Shown piece after piece: positions 18,586 through 31,514 of a DNA stretch of 64,000 bases; position 1 is the stretch's first letter; every line of letters begins with the position of its first letter. Made by a program: the position numbers and the translations under genes. Below the pieces are notes generated by a model that ran no database searches, was not told the origin of the DNA, and saw nothing but the letters and a program-made list of their open reading frames with translations. This DNA comes from Rhodanobacter sp. Soil772 (GTDB lineage Bacteria; Pseudomonadota; Gammaproteobacteria; Xanthomonadales; Rhodanobacteraceae). Location: positions 1-64,000 of the forward strand of contig NZ_LMSK01000004.1 in the NCBI RefSeq assembly GCF_001428385.1, read 5' to 3'.

Positions 18586-18670
18586 CGCGCCGCGGCAGTG
18601 CTTAAAATTGACATAAGTCACAGTTTTTCATGAATGTTTACCGACGGGCCCGCTTGCACACGAAAATATA

Positions 18671-18685
18671 TGTTGCATTGCAACA
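18671..18685. promoter_or_regulatory. Palindromic operator candidate upstream of the phasin gene
   Basis: TGTTGCA-T-TGCAACA is a perfect 7+1+7 inverted repeat about 50 nt before the phasin start. TGCA-rich palindromes of this type are known PhaR-like operator sites near phasin genes; assignment to PhaR is inference. A TTGACA hexamer lies upstream at 18608, but without a good -10 at the right spacing. Confidence 0.45.
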
Positions 18686-18737
18686 GAAGGGTTGCTAAAG
18701 TGCATGCCACTACCCCATCCTCAGCGAGGACTACGTC

Positions 18738-19127
18738 ATGACGCAGCAACTCAACAACCAGCTTTTCGCTTTCACCAAGCAGTTCACCGACAGCGCGTTC
18801 AAGGCGCAGTCGCTGGCTCTGAAGGGTCTCGAGACGGTCGCCGAGCTGCAGCTCAAGGCGCTCGAGGAGCAGGCCAAGGTCTCCGCTGAATTCGTCGCCG
18901 AAGCGCTGGAAACCCGCGACATCAACGGCCTGCGCAGCCTGTGGGAAAAGGGAACCAGCCTGAGCCGCGACAACGCCGAGCGTGCGGTGGCGGTTTCGCA
19001 GGAAGTGCTCGCGATTACCCAGAAGACTGCCGAGTCGCTGAATGCGCTCGTGCAGGAGCAGCGCCAGGCCGCCAACGACGCCGTCGTCGCGCCGGTCGCC
19101 GCTGCCAAGAAGGCTGCCGCCAAGTAA
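18738..19127 (+). CDS. Phasin family protein
   Basis: 129-aa amphipathic, almost fully helical protein of the phasin family, which coats polyhydroxyalkanoate granules. It begins with the typical NQLFAFTKQFTDSAFKAQSLALKG. It then shows heptad-like helices (VAELQLKALEEQAKVSAEF) and ends in an Ala/Lys-rich tail (APVAAAKKAAAK) like those that bind DNA or PHA-associated proteins. No PHA synthase is in the window. A strong terminator follows. Confidence 0.9.
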   Translation: MTQQLNNQLFAFTKQFTDSAFKAQSLALKGLETVAELQLKALEEQAKVSAEFVAEALETRDINGLRSLWEKGTSLSRDNAERAVAVSQEVLAITQKTAESLNALVQEQRQAANDAVVAPVAAAKKAAAK

Positions 19128-19156
19128 TTCAGCCGTACGTCGCAGTTCACGCGATG

Positions 19157-19189
19157 AAACAGGGCCGAACCGAGTGTTCGGCCCTGTTT
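19157..19189 (+). terminator. Rho-independent terminator after the phasin gene
   Basis: AAACAGGGCCGAAC, CGAGT loop, GTTCGGCCCTGTTT: a near-perfect long hairpin with a short T-run, 30 nt after the phasin stop. It separates the phasin gene from the atp operon. Confidence 0.9.
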
Positions 19190-19293
19190 GTATGTACGGT
19201 TCGCAGGAACATGCCGGCGGTGGTGGGCTGGGCGAATGCGGTCCGTGCGGGCGGAGTCCGGACGGTCGGACACGATGCCGCAGGCTGCACGGC

Positions 19294-19323
19294 TTGTCCG
19301 CGCAATTGCCGCACTGATATACT
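19294..19323 (+). promoter_or_regulatory. Candidate promoter of the atp operon
   Basis: TTGTCC (19294-19299), an 18-nt spacer and TATACT (19318-19323; five of six consensus bases). It lies about 45 nt before the atpI start and after the phasin terminator, where the atp operon promoter is expected. Confidence 0.55.
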
Positions 19324-19367
19324 TTTGCGGATTGGATCGTGGCCCGCAGCTGTATCGGTGCCGCCTG

Positions 19368-19757
19368 ATGCAGGCCGCGCGGAGACGCTACGTGCTGAAC
19401 AGTCTTGCCTCTGGTCGACGCCTCGCCTTGCGCATCATTTTGCTGCAGCTTGCTGTGGCGCTGCTGGCTGGCCTGGCTTTCCTGATGCTGGGGCGCCGTG
19501 AAGCGGTGGCGGCAGCGGCAGGTGCGGCGCTGGTGGCGCTGGGTACCGCGTTGGTGTCGGCGCGATTCTTCAGCGGCCTCGGCGGGGCGGGCCTGGCGTT
19601 GAGCCGCCTGCTGACGGGCATGTTCCTGAAATGGATCGTGATCGTCGGGGGGCTGGTCGTGATCCTGTTCCAACTCAAGTTGCCACCGCTGGCCGCCATC
19701 ACGGGGTTGGCGGCGGCTTACGCGGTTTATCTGCTGGCGTTCAGATTCAAGGGTTGA
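19368..19757 (+). CDS. atpI: ATP synthase subunit I
   Basis: 129-aa small membrane protein, the first gene of the atp operon, thought to assist c-ring assembly or Mg2+ supply. Four hydrophobic segments are visible: ALRIILLQLAVALLAGLAFL, AAAAGAALVALGTALVS, the segment around MFLKWIVIVGGLVVILF, and AAITGLAAAYAVYLLAF. The start is uncertain: ATG 19368 is taken, and a GTG near 19391 is also possible. It ends 3 nt before atpB. Confidence 0.85.
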   Translation: MQAARRRYVLNSLASGRRLALRIILLQLAVALLAGLAFLMLGRREAVAAAAGAALVALGTALVSARFFSGLGGAGLALSRLLTGMFLKWIVIVGGLVVILFQLKLPPLAAITGLAAAYAVYLLAFRFKG

Positions 19758-20579
<822 letters not shown>

Positions 20580-20630
20580 TCCGCGTTCTCGAATCATCTG
20601 CTTCAATCGTTTTTATCTATTTCAGTTTGA

Positions 20631-20942
<312 letters not shown>

Positions 20943-21043
20943 TTTGATCGTTCGGCGCGCCGCCGTGGTGGCGCTGCCGCGTATCCGGCACGGGTATTTG
21001 ATGCCCGTGTTCGTTTTATTCCGTATTTACAGGTAACGCAGCG

Positions 21044-21514
21044 ATGCTTCCCAACGGCACTCTGATTGGCGAAATGATTTCGTTCGCCATCCTGATCTGG
21101 TTCTCTGTCCACTTCATCTGGCCGCATATCAACAAGGCCATCGAAGAGCGGCAGATCAAGATCGCCGAAGGCCTGAATGCGGCCGAGCGCGCCCATGCCG
21201 AGCTGAAGAGCGCGGACGTGAAGGTGGCTGGCGAGATCAAGCAGGCCCGCCTGCAGGCTTCCGAGATCATCGACAAGGCCCAGCAGCAGGCCAACCAGAT
21301 CATCGAGAAGGCCCGTGGCGAAGTGGTCAGCGAGATCAACCGGCTGAAGGCGGCGGCGCAGGACGACATCGCCTCGATGGCGCAGCGTGCGCGTGACCAG
21401 TTGCGTGAGCAGGTCGGCGCGTTGGCCGTGCAGGGCGCCAGCAAGATCGTGCAGCGCGAGGTTGATGCGTCGACGCACAAGGCCTTGCTCGACCAGCTCG
21501 CGGCCGAGATCTGA
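21044..21514 (+). CDS. atpF: ATP synthase F0 subunit b
   Basis: 156-aa peripheral stalk subunit: an N-terminal membrane helix (about 5-27; [19 protein letters not shown]) followed by a long charged coiled coil to the C-terminus. Ends 3 nt before atpH. Confidence 0.96.
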   Translation: MLPNGTLIGEMISFAILIWFSVHFIWPHINKAIEERQIKIAEGLNAAERAHAELKSADVKVAGEIKQARLQASEIIDKAQQQANQIIEKARGEVVSEINRLKAAAQDDIASMAQRARDQLREQVGALAVQGASKIVQREVDASTHKALLDQLAAEI

Positions 21515-21517
21515 TCC

Positions 21518-22051
21518 ATGGCCCAGGCAATCACCCTCGCCCGTCCGTACGCCCGCGCCGCCTTCGAAGTGGCGCATGCGGCCGGCACGCTGGACGCATG
21601 GTCGCAGGCGCTGGCGTTCGCCGCCGCGGTGGCGAAGGATCCGCGCGTGGCCGGGCTCGGCAACGATCCGCGGGTGCTGCCGGCGCAGTTGGTGGCCTTG
21701 CATCTACCCACCGGTGTGGCCGCCGACGCCCCGTTCGGGCAGTTCCTCGTCGAGATGGCCGAACAGCGCCGGCTGGCGTTGCTGCCGGAAGTGGCCGAAT
21801 TGTTCGAGGCGTTCAAGCGCGAGTCCGAGTCGCAGCTGCTGGTCAAGGTGACCAGCGCGATGGCGCTGGATGCGACCCAGGCCGAGCAACTCAAGGCATC
21901 GCTGAAGCGCCGCTTCAAGCGCGAGATCGAACTCGATACCCGGGTCGATGCCTCGCTGCTGGCCGGCGTGGTGATCGATACCGGCGCAGAAGTGATCGAC
22001 GGCTCCGCACGCGGACGCCTGGCGCAGCTGGCCAGCGCTCTGGCGCATTGA
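21518..22051 (+). CDS. atpH: ATP synthase F1 subunit delta
   Basis: 177-aa stalk protein linking F1 to the b subunits. It begins MAQAITLARPYARAAFEVAH, typical of AtpH, and ends with the conserved two-strand block LAGVVIDTGAEVIDGSARGRL. It follows atpF by 3 nt. Confidence 0.96.
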   Translation: MAQAITLARPYARAAFEVAHAAGTLDAWSQALAFAAAVAKDPRVAGLGNDPRVLPAQLVALHLPTGVAADAPFGQFLVEMAEQRRLALLPEVAELFEAFKRESESQLLVKVTSAMALDATQAEQLKASLKRRFKREIELDTRVDASLLAGVVIDTGAEVIDGSARGRLAQLASALAH

Positions 22052-22111
22052 CCTAAGAATCAAAAACTATCGGGTGCCGCTGATGCGGCGCGAATCCCAG
22101 GAAAACTTGCC

Positions 22112-23662
<1,551 letters not shown>

Positions 23663-23668
23663 GAGAAG

Positions 23669-23750
23669 CCGGGAATCGGGATTTGAGATTCGGGATTCGG
23701 CAGAGCTCAAGTTCGCAGCTTTTACGAATCCCCAATCCCGAATCCCACGA
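23669..23750. repeat. GGGATTC-type inverted repeat between atpA and atpG
   Basis: The left arm has tandem GGGAATCGGG / GAGATTCGGGATTCGG and the right arm has CGAATCCCCAATCCCGAATCCC, with a loop of about 27 nt. The RNA can form a long hairpin. It is followed by GAGTGAGCAAAGCGAGCGAG just before atpG. It belongs to the same family as the copies at 24699, 26245 and 28940. Confidence 0.85.
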
Positions 23751-23774
23751 GTGAGCAAAGCGAGCGAGTAGAAA

Positions 23775-26235
<2,461 letters not shown>

Positions 26236-26244
26236 TCCTTTAGC

Positions 26245-26323
26245 CGGGAATAGGGAATAGGGAATCGGCAAAGCAGCATCACCGCGCTTTTGACGATTCC
26301 CGAATCCCTAATCCCGAATCCCG
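26245..26323. repeat. GGGATTC-type inverted repeat between atpD and atpC
   Basis: CGGGAATAGGGAATAGGGAAT / CGGC on the left and GACGATTCCCGAATCCC / TAATCCCGAATCCC on the right, with a loop of about 25 nt. The following GAGCGTAGCGAGAGAG resembles the tract after the 23669 copy, so this tract may be part of the element. Confidence 0.85.
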
Positions 26324-26350
26324 TTCGACCGAGCGTAGCGAGAGAGAATC

Positions 26351-26776
26351 ATGACCCACACCATTCGCGTCGACATCGTCAGTGCCGAAGCCGAGATCTT
26401 CTCCGGCGACGCGACGATGGTCGTTGCCACCGGCGAAATCGGCGAGCTCGGCATCACGCCGCGCCACGCACCGCTGATCACCCGTCTCAAGCCGGGCCAC
26501 GTCGACGTGCTGCTGGCCAGTGGCGAGCGCCAGCAGTTCTGGGTTTCCGGCGGCATGCTGGAAGTGCAGCCGCAGGTGGTCACCGTGCTGGCCGACACCG
26601 CGGCCCGCGCCGCCGACCTGGACGAGGCCTCCGCGCAGCGCGCCAAGAAGGAAGCCGAAGACGCGCTGGCGAACCGCACCGACGCGATGGAAATCGCCGA
26701 GGCCCAGGCCAAGCTGGTCGAGGCGATGACCCAGCTGCAGGCGCTGGAGCGCCTGCGCAAGAACCTCAAGCACTGA
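26351..26776 (+). CDS. atpC: ATP synthase F1 subunit epsilon
   Basis: 141-aa central-stalk subunit with an N-terminal beta-sandwich ([37 protein letters not shown]) and a C-terminal helical hairpin (from about 90; [22 protein letters not shown]) that regulates ATP hydrolysis. Last gene of the operon. A terminator lies about 100 nt downstream. Confidence 0.97.
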   Translation: MTHTIRVDIVSAEAEIFSGDATMVVATGEIGELGITPRHAPLITRLKPGHVDVLLASGERQQFWVSGGMLEVQPQVVTVLADTAARAADLDEASAQRAKKEAEDALANRTDAMEIAEAQAKLVEAMTQLQALERLRKNLKH

Positions 26777-26874
26777 TTTTTGCGCTCATCTCTGATCGCG
26801 AAGGTCAAGCGGGCGGCCGTCCGTGGCCGCACTCATGGATGAAGCGGTCGCTTCGATGGACACTTCAGAAAAGG

Positions 26875-26899
26875 ACGCCGGCCTTGTGCCGGCGTTTTT
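26875..26899 (+). terminator. Rho-independent terminator of the atp operon
   Basis: ACGCCGGC, CTTGT loop, GCCGGCGT and a T-run. It lies downstream of atpC and before the lipoprotein gene. Confidence 0.9.
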
Positions 26900-26932
26900 G
26901 CATCGGCACGATGCAGCTTTGGGCAGACAGGG

Positions 26933-27478
26933 ATGATGACGATGACGCGGCTGAAGTACGCATGGAGCGGACTGTTGCTGACCCTTGTCGGCTGCGCCAC
27001 CACGCCGCCCCTGCCGCCGCCGCCGTCCGCCACGGGCGAGGCATCGTGGCGCGCCGTGGTGCCGCCCGGCACGACACGCTACCAGCTGGCGTTGGGCGAA
27101 GTCTCCAGTGGCGGCACGCCGTTCCAGCGCGTGACGCCGGCGTATCCGCCCAGTCTGCTCGCCCGCTGCCCGCCGCCGCAGGAAGTGCCGGCACTGCTGA
27201 TCGTCGACGGGCAGGGCAAGGTCGGCGAAGTGCGTGTGACGGGTGAGGCGCAGGCCGATGCGGGCCGACACGCATTCATCGACGCGGTGCGCGTGGCCGC
27301 GTTGCAGTGGCAGTTCAGTCCATTGACGATCGACCACTGGGCTGCCGATGCCGACGGCAACAGCCACGTGGTGGACAGCGAGACGAAGCCGTTCAGTCTG
27401 AGCTACGTGTTCCGCTTCGAATGCCACGGCGGCAAATCGTCCGTATCCACCGAGGCATCGCGCGCCGCGCATCCCTGA
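26933..27478 (+). CDS. Lipoprotein with TonB C-terminal-like domain
   Basis: About 180 aa. A lipoprotein signal peptide with lipobox LVGC (near residue 21) is followed by a Pro-rich linker ([10 protein letters not shown]). The C-terminal part (from about 65) has the pattern of TonB C-terminal-like domains: [38 protein letters not shown], and a late [14 protein letters not shown]. Such orphan proteins are of unknown function. Three ATGs are candidates (26933, 26936, 26942); the last has the best-placed AGGG. It is unrelated to the atp operon, which terminates upstream. Confidence 0.7.
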   Translation: MMTMTRLKYAWSGLLLTLVGCATTPPLPPPPSATGEASWRAVVPPGTTRYQLALGEVSSGGTPFQRVTPAYPPSLLARCPPPQEVPALLIVDGQGKVGEVRVTGEAQADAGRHAFIDAVRVAALQWQFSPLTIDHWAADADGNSHVVDSETKPFSLSYVFRFECHGGKSSVSTEASRAAHP

Positions 27479-27551
27479 GCCGTGGCCTGCCATCGCCAGG
27501 ACAGATCTGGCTGCTATGCTTTTTGATCGAGACGCGACAAGGCCGACGACC

Positions 27552-28949
27552 ATGAACCATGCTCCGCTGCACGTCATCATCCTCGCCGCCGGCGCCGGCA
27601 CGCGGATGAAATCGAACCGGCCGAAGGTGTTGATGCCGCTGGCCGGCCGGCCCTTGCTGGCGCACGTGATCGCTGCGGCGCGCGCGCTGCAGCCGGCGAT
27701 GATCCACGTCGTCTACGGCCATGGCGGCGAGCAGGTGCAGGCCGCGTTTGCCGGCCAGGGCGACCCCGGATCAAGTCCGGGGCAGGCTCTGCGCTGGGCG
27801 CTGCAGGCGGAGCGGTTGGGTACCGGTCATGCGGTGGAACAGGCGCTGGCCGGCGTGCCCGATGGCGTGGGCGTACTGGTGCTGTACGGCGACGTGCCGC
27901 TGACCCGGGTCGAGACACTGCAGCAGCTGGTGGCGGCCGAAGGCGGTTTCAGCCTGCTCACCACCCGGCTCGCCGATCCGCACGGCTACGGCCGCGTGTT
28001 GTGCGGCGGCGACGGCCGCGTGCGCGCGGTGGTCGAAGAGAAGGATGCCGATGCCGACCAGCGTGCGGTGAACCTGGTCAACACCGGTATCCTGGTCGCC
28101 GAGGCACAGGCCTTGCGAGGCTGGATCGGCCGGCTCGATCGCAACAACGCGCAGGGCGAGTACTACCTGACCGACATCTTCCGCATGGCTGCCGCGGAAA
28201 ACCGGGCCGCGCTCAGCGTCGAGTGCGTCGACCCGATCGAGGCCGCCGGCGCCAACAATCCGCTGCAGCTGGCCGAGCTGGAAGCGGCGTATCGCCAGCG
28301 CGCCGCGCGCGCGCTGATGTCCGCTGGCGTGCGCCTGGCTGATCCCTTGCGCATCGACGTGCGCGGCACGGTCGAGGCCGGTCACGATGTCGAGCTGGAC
28401 ATCGACGTGATCCTGGAAGGCCGCGTGGTGCTCGGCGACGACGTGCGCATCGGCGCGTTCACCCGGCTGAAGGACGTGCAGCTGGCGGCCGGCAGCGTGG
28501 TGCAGTCGCACTGCGACCTGGACGGCGTGGTGACCCACGGCCCCTGCACGATCGGCCCGTTCGCGCGGCTGCGCCCCGGCACCGAACTCGATGGCGGCGT
28601 GCACGTGGGCAACTTCGTCGAAACCAAGAAAACCCGCCTCGGCGAAGGCAGCAAGGCAAACCACCTCACCTACCTCGGCGACACCGTGGTGGGCCGCGGC
28701 GTCAACATCGGCGCCGGCACCATCACCTGCAACTACGACGGCGTGAACAAGTTCACCACGCGCATCGGCGACGGCGCCTTCATCGGCTCCAACAGCGCGC
28801 TGGTGGCGCCGGTGACGATCGGCGCACTGGCCACCATCGGCGCCGGTTCGGTGATCACCCGCGACGCGCCGGAAGGCGAACTCACCGTGGCGCGTGGCAG
28901 GCAGCAGACGTTCGAGGGCTGGAAGCGGCCGGTGAAAAGCCGGGAATAG
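27552..28949 (+). CDS. glmU: Bifunctional UDP-N-acetylglucosamine pyrophosphorylase / glucosamine-1-phosphate N-acetyltransferase
   Basis: 465-aa enzyme making UDP-GlcNAc for peptidoglycan and LPS. The N-terminal uridyltransferase domain (about 1-230) has [36 protein letters not shown] and LYGDVPL. The C-terminal left-handed beta-helix (about 250-455) carries the acetyltransferase, with [21 protein letters not shown] and [13 protein letters not shown]. Residues about 70-78 (GDPGSSPGQ) look like an in-frame insertion relative to ordinary GlmU. They are encoded by a 19-bp palindrome (see repeat at 27764). In related genomes glmU often follows atpC; here a lipoprotein gene lies between. Confidence 0.96.
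   Translation: MNHAPLHVIILAAGAGTRMKSNRPKVLMPLAGRPLLAHVIAAARALQPAMIHVVYGHGGEQVQAAFAGQGDPGSSPGQALRWALQAERLGTGHAVEQALAGVPDGVGVLVLYGDVPLTRVETLQQLVAAEGGFSLLTTRLADPHGYGRVLCGGDGRVRAVVEEKDADADQRAVNLVNTGILVAEAQALRGWIGRLDRNNAQGEYYLTDIFRMAAAENRAALSVECVDPIEAAGANNPLQLAELEAAYRQRAARALMSAGVRLADPLRIDVRGTVEAGHDVELDIDVILEGRVVLGDDVRIGAFTRLKDVQLAAGSVVQSHCDLDGVVTHGPCTIGPFARLRPGTELDGGVHVGNFVETKKTRLGEGSKANHLTYLGDTVVGRGVNIGAGTITCNYDGVNKFTTRIGDGAFIGSNSALVAPVTIGALATIGAGSVITRDAPEGELTVARGRQQTFEGWKRPVKSRE
27764..27782. repeat. REP-like palindrome inserted in the glmU coding sequence
   Basis: CCCCGGA-TCAAG-TCCGGGG is a perfect 7-bp stem with a 5-nt loop, flanked by GGCAGG. It encodes DPGSSPG inside GlmU at a place where the E. 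coli protein has no equivalent residues. This palindrome type is familiar to me as a dispersed repeat in proteobacterial genomes. Confidence 0.7.
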
Positions 28950-29046
28950 GGATTTGGGATTCGGGATTCGGAAAAAGTCAGAAGCCGCGGCGCAAGTCCT
29001 CGCTTTTCCGAATCCCGAATCCCGAATCTCAAATCCCGAATCCCGG
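28940..29046. repeat. GGGATTC-type inverted repeat after glmU
   Basis: The longest of four copies: a left arm of GGGATTTGGGATTCGGGATTCGG type and a right arm CCGAATCCCGAATCCCGAA / TCTCAAATCCCGAATCCCGG, with a loop of about 35 nt. It lies between the glmU stop (28949) and the stop of the convergent chorismatase gene (29050). Confidence 0.85.
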
Positions 29047-29049
29047 CTG

Positions 29050-30042
29050 TCAGGCGTAGCGCCAGCCGTCGATCTCCACCAGCAGCTCGCTGCGGCAGAT
29101 GTCGCCGTGCAGCAGCAGCGCCGGCACGCCGGGCAGGCGAGTTTGCAGGAAGTCGCGCACGCGCGCGGCGTCGGCGCCGTGGCGCACGTAGGCCTTCAGC
29201 GGCGAGCGGGTGTCGAAGCCGGCAGCCATGCCGGCGCTGGCCAGCAGCGCTTCGAGGTTGGTCAGGGTTTCTTCCAGCTGGGCGTCGAGGTCGTCCTGGT
29301 GCGCCGAGGCGTGGCCGACCACGGCGGCGGTGCCGGAGATCGCCAGCACGTCCTGCGCCGGCAGCGCCATCGCGCGGGCGAAGCTGGGCGGCGTGCGGCC
29401 GTACTGGCGCGGGTAGCGCCAGGCGCTGACCTGGCGCGGGTTTTCCACCCGCTGGCCGGGCTGGTCGCAGGCCAGCAGGTAGACCTGCAGCCGGTGCGGG
29501 TCGCCGTGATGGCCGATCGCGGTGGCGGCGGGGAAGCCTTCGGCGAAAAAGTCGCCCATGCCGCTGGCGCGGCCGTCGCAGAAGTGCTTGTAGCGCTCGG
29601 CGTCGCCGTTGCCGTGGTTGATCGCGCCGAGATAATTCCAGACCCGCAGCACGTGCTGCGCCTCGCGCGTGGCGACGAAGCGGTGCAGCTGTTCGTAGGC
29701 CAGCCGGGCGGTGGCGATGGGGCCGCCGTGTTCGCGCTCGTCCAGTTCGATCGAGACGAACAGCCAGCCGCCGCCGGCCGACCAGCGCAGCGCGCCGTCG
29801 CTGCCGCTGCTGACCGGCGTGTCGACTTGCCACAGTTCCAGCGGCGCAGGCGCGTCGAAGGTTTCCAGCGCCACCTGCAGGTAGCGCGGGTCGCTGCTGG
29901 CCGGGGTGCCGGCGCCGAAGCCGAACAGCGCCAGCGTGCCGGGTTCGGCCAGGGTCGCGGCGACCTCGGCCATGCGGTAGGACACCCGCGGCGCGCGGCG
30001 CGGCTGCGGGTCGATCTGGGGGTTTTCACAGCCCTGCATCAT
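29050..30042 (-). CDS. xanB2: Chorismatase / 3-hydroxybenzoate synthase, XanB2-like
   Basis: 330-aa chorismatase of the FkbO/Hyg5/XanB2 family, cleaving chorismate to hydroxybenzoates. In Xanthomonas XanB2 supplies 3-hydroxybenzoate as the xanthomonadin starter and 4-hydroxybenzoate for ubiquinone. Family-typical blocks visible are HVLRVWNYLGAINHGNGD, ERYKHFCDGRA, YLLACDQPGQRVENPRQVSAWRYP, and ISGTAAVVGHASAH near the C-terminus. The frame opens at a TTG (30051); the tandem ATGs at 30042 and 30039 are better starts, though neither has a strong ribosome binding site. It is transcribed away from the ACP gene, across a spacer of about 92 bp that must hold both promoters. Confidence 0.9.
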   Translation of the reverse strand: MMQGCENPQIDPQPRRAPRVSYRMAEVAATLAEPGTLALFGFGAGTPASSDPRYLQVALETFDAPAPLELWQVDTPVSSGSDGALRWSAGGGWLFVSIELDEREHGGPIATARLAYEQLHRFVATREAQHVLRVWNYLGAINHGNGDAERYKHFCDGRASGMGDFFAEGFPAATAIGHHGDPHRLQVYLLACDQPGQRVENPRQVSAWRYPRQYGRTPPSFARAMALPAQDVLAISGTAAVVGHASAHQDDLDAQLEETLTNLEALLASAGMAAGFDTRSPLKAYVRHGADAARVRDFLQTRLPGVPALLLHGDICRSELLVEIDGWRYA

Positions 30043-30134
30043 TGCGTGCAACCGGGGACGACAAGGGCGCTATGTTACACTCCGCGCCCACTGCCACCGG
30101 GGGGAGGCAATGTATCCAGTGTACGGAATCGAGC

Positions 30135-30404
30135 ATGGCGGAACAGACAGCGGCACAGCACGAATTGGCCACCTTGGTCGTGGCATGCCTGAATCTCGAG
30201 ACCGTGACCCCGGAACAGATCGACCCGGAAGCGCCGCTGTTCGGCGGCGAACTGGGCCTGGATTCCATCGACGCGCTGGAGATCGCCCTGGCCGTGTCCA
30301 AGCGCTACGGCTTCCAGCTGCGCTCGGACAACCCGGACAACCGGCAGATCTTCACCAGCCTGCGCACGCTGTCCGCGCATGTCGAGAAGAACCGCGTCGG
30401 TTGA
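30135..30404 (+). CDS. Acyl carrier protein (aryl polyene type)
   Basis: 89-aa acyl carrier protein with the phosphopantetheine attachment Ser in LGLDSIDALEIALAV (about residue 39). It starts MAEQTAAQHELATLVVACLNLE; the frame is open from 30042, but homology begins at the ATG at 30135. It is expected to hold the aryl starter or the growing polyene. Only one ACP gene is found in this cluster, while many aryl polyene clusters have two. Confidence 0.92.
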   Translation: MAEQTAAQHELATLVVACLNLETVTPEQIDPEAPLFGGELGLDSIDALEIALAVSKRYGFQLRSDNPDNRQIFTSLRTLSAHVEKNRVG

Positions 30405-30501
30405 AGCGGGCGCATCGACGCATCGACGTCGCTTCTGTCACGCCGTGTTCCGGCGCCGGTGGCAGGCTGGCGGCTTCGACGGAGCCAGCGCGGAACCCGG
30501 C

Positions 30502-31218
30502 ATGACGTCCTCTTCACCACTTGACGGCACGACGCGGCGCTACGGCCTGCTGTTGCTGCCGGCCTATCCGCTGCTGGCGATCGCCGGCGCGGTGACGCAT
30601 CGGCAGGTCTTCGCGCTGCTGGCGCTGGCCCTGCTGCTGACCGTGCTGATGCTGCCGCACCTGCTGACGCGCCGCGCCGCGCCGTGGCTGTGGTGGTCGG
30701 GCGTACTGGCCGGCTTGCTGTGGACGTGGCGGTACGGCTTTGCCGACTTGCTGCTGGAGGCGGTGCCGGTGCTGATCAATGCGCTGCTGGCGGGCTGGTT
30801 CGGCCGCACGCTGGGCACGTCCGAGCCGCTGGTGGCGCGTTTCATCATTGCCATCGAAGGCGCCGAACGGCTGCAGCAACCGGGCGTGGCCGCCTACGCG
30901 CGCCAGATCACCTGGTTCTGGACGCTGCTGCTGGGCGCCCAGGCACTGCTGCTGAGCGTGCTGCTGCTGTGCGCCGACCACAACGGCCTGCTGGCGCGCG
31001 CCGGCATCGCCGCGCCACTGCAGGTGCCCGAGCGCTGGGCCGCGACGTGGCTGCACCTGGGTTGCTACATCCTGCTGGCGGTGGCGTTCCTGCTGGAATA
31101 CGCCTATCGCCGCTGGCGCCTGCGCCATCTGCATCATCCTGGCCTGCACGACATGTTGCTGCAGCTGGTGCTGCACTGGCCGCAACTGCTGCGCGGCAAG
31201 CACGCGGTGGCGCCATGA
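30502..31218 (+). CDS. Polytopic membrane protein of aryl polyene clusters (COG4648-like)
   Basis: 238-aa membrane protein with several hydrophobic segments (about 14-32, 37-55, 60-80, 85-100, 140-165, 185-205). A short conserved-looking block, SEPLVARFIIAIEGAERLQQPGVA, lies in the middle. It is similar in layout to membrane proteins often annotated as COG4648 or, misleadingly, as ketosynthase in xanthomonadin clusters; its role is unknown. It ends in a 4-nt overlap (ATGA) with the next gene. Confidence 0.7.
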   Translation: MTSSSPLDGTTRRYGLLLLPAYPLLAIAGAVTHRQVFALLALALLLTVLMLPHLLTRRAAPWLWWSGVLAGLLWTWRYGFADLLLEAVPVLINALLAGWFGRTLGTSEPLVARFIIAIEGAERLQQPGVAAYARQITWFWTLLLGAQALLLSVLLLCADHNGLLARAGIAAPLQVPERWAATWLHLGCYILLAVAFLLEYAYRRWRLRHLHHPGLHDMLLQLVLHWPQLLRGKHAVAP

Positions 31219-31514
31219 CCGCCGGCTTCGAACAGGCGCTATGCATCGGCGCGGGGCATCCGGCGTTGCCCGGCCACTTTCCCGGTGCGCCGCTGGTGCC
31301 GGGGGTGGTCCTGCTGGAGCAGGTGGCGCTGGCCCTGCGCGCCTGGCGCGGCCAGCGGCTGGGCCGCGTGCTGGAAGCGAAGTTCGCGGCGCCGCTGCTG
31401 CCGGAAGAAACCGCCACGTTGCGCCTGACCGCCGCGGACGGCGCGCGGGCGCGTTTCGAGATCCGGCGTGACGGCATCCTGCTGGCGCGCGGCCTGGTCG
31501 AGGGAACGACATGA
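31215..31514 (+). CDS. Hotdog-fold 3-hydroxyacyl-ACP dehydratase (ApeI/FabZ-like)
   Basis: 99-aa hotdog protein with the dehydratase central helix signature HPALPGHFPGAPLVPGVVLLEQ, including the catalytic His in GHFPG as in FabZ and FabA. It is shorter than FabZ (about 145 aa), as usual for ApeI-type dehydratases. It should remove water in each polyene elongation cycle to give the conjugated chain. It is coupled by ATGA overlaps to genes on both sides. Confidence 0.85.
   Translation: MTAGFEQALCIGAGHPALPGHFPGAPLVPGVVLLEQVALALRAWRGQRLGRVLEAKFAAPLLPEETATLRLTAADGARARFEIRRDGILLARGLVEGTT

Noticed and set aside
30684..31214. Long in-frame N-terminal extension of the hotdog dehydratase
   Set aside because: It reads an antisense-like Ala/Arg-rich sequence through the upstream membrane protein gene. 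The ATG at 31215 with ATGA overlap gives a protein of proper family length.
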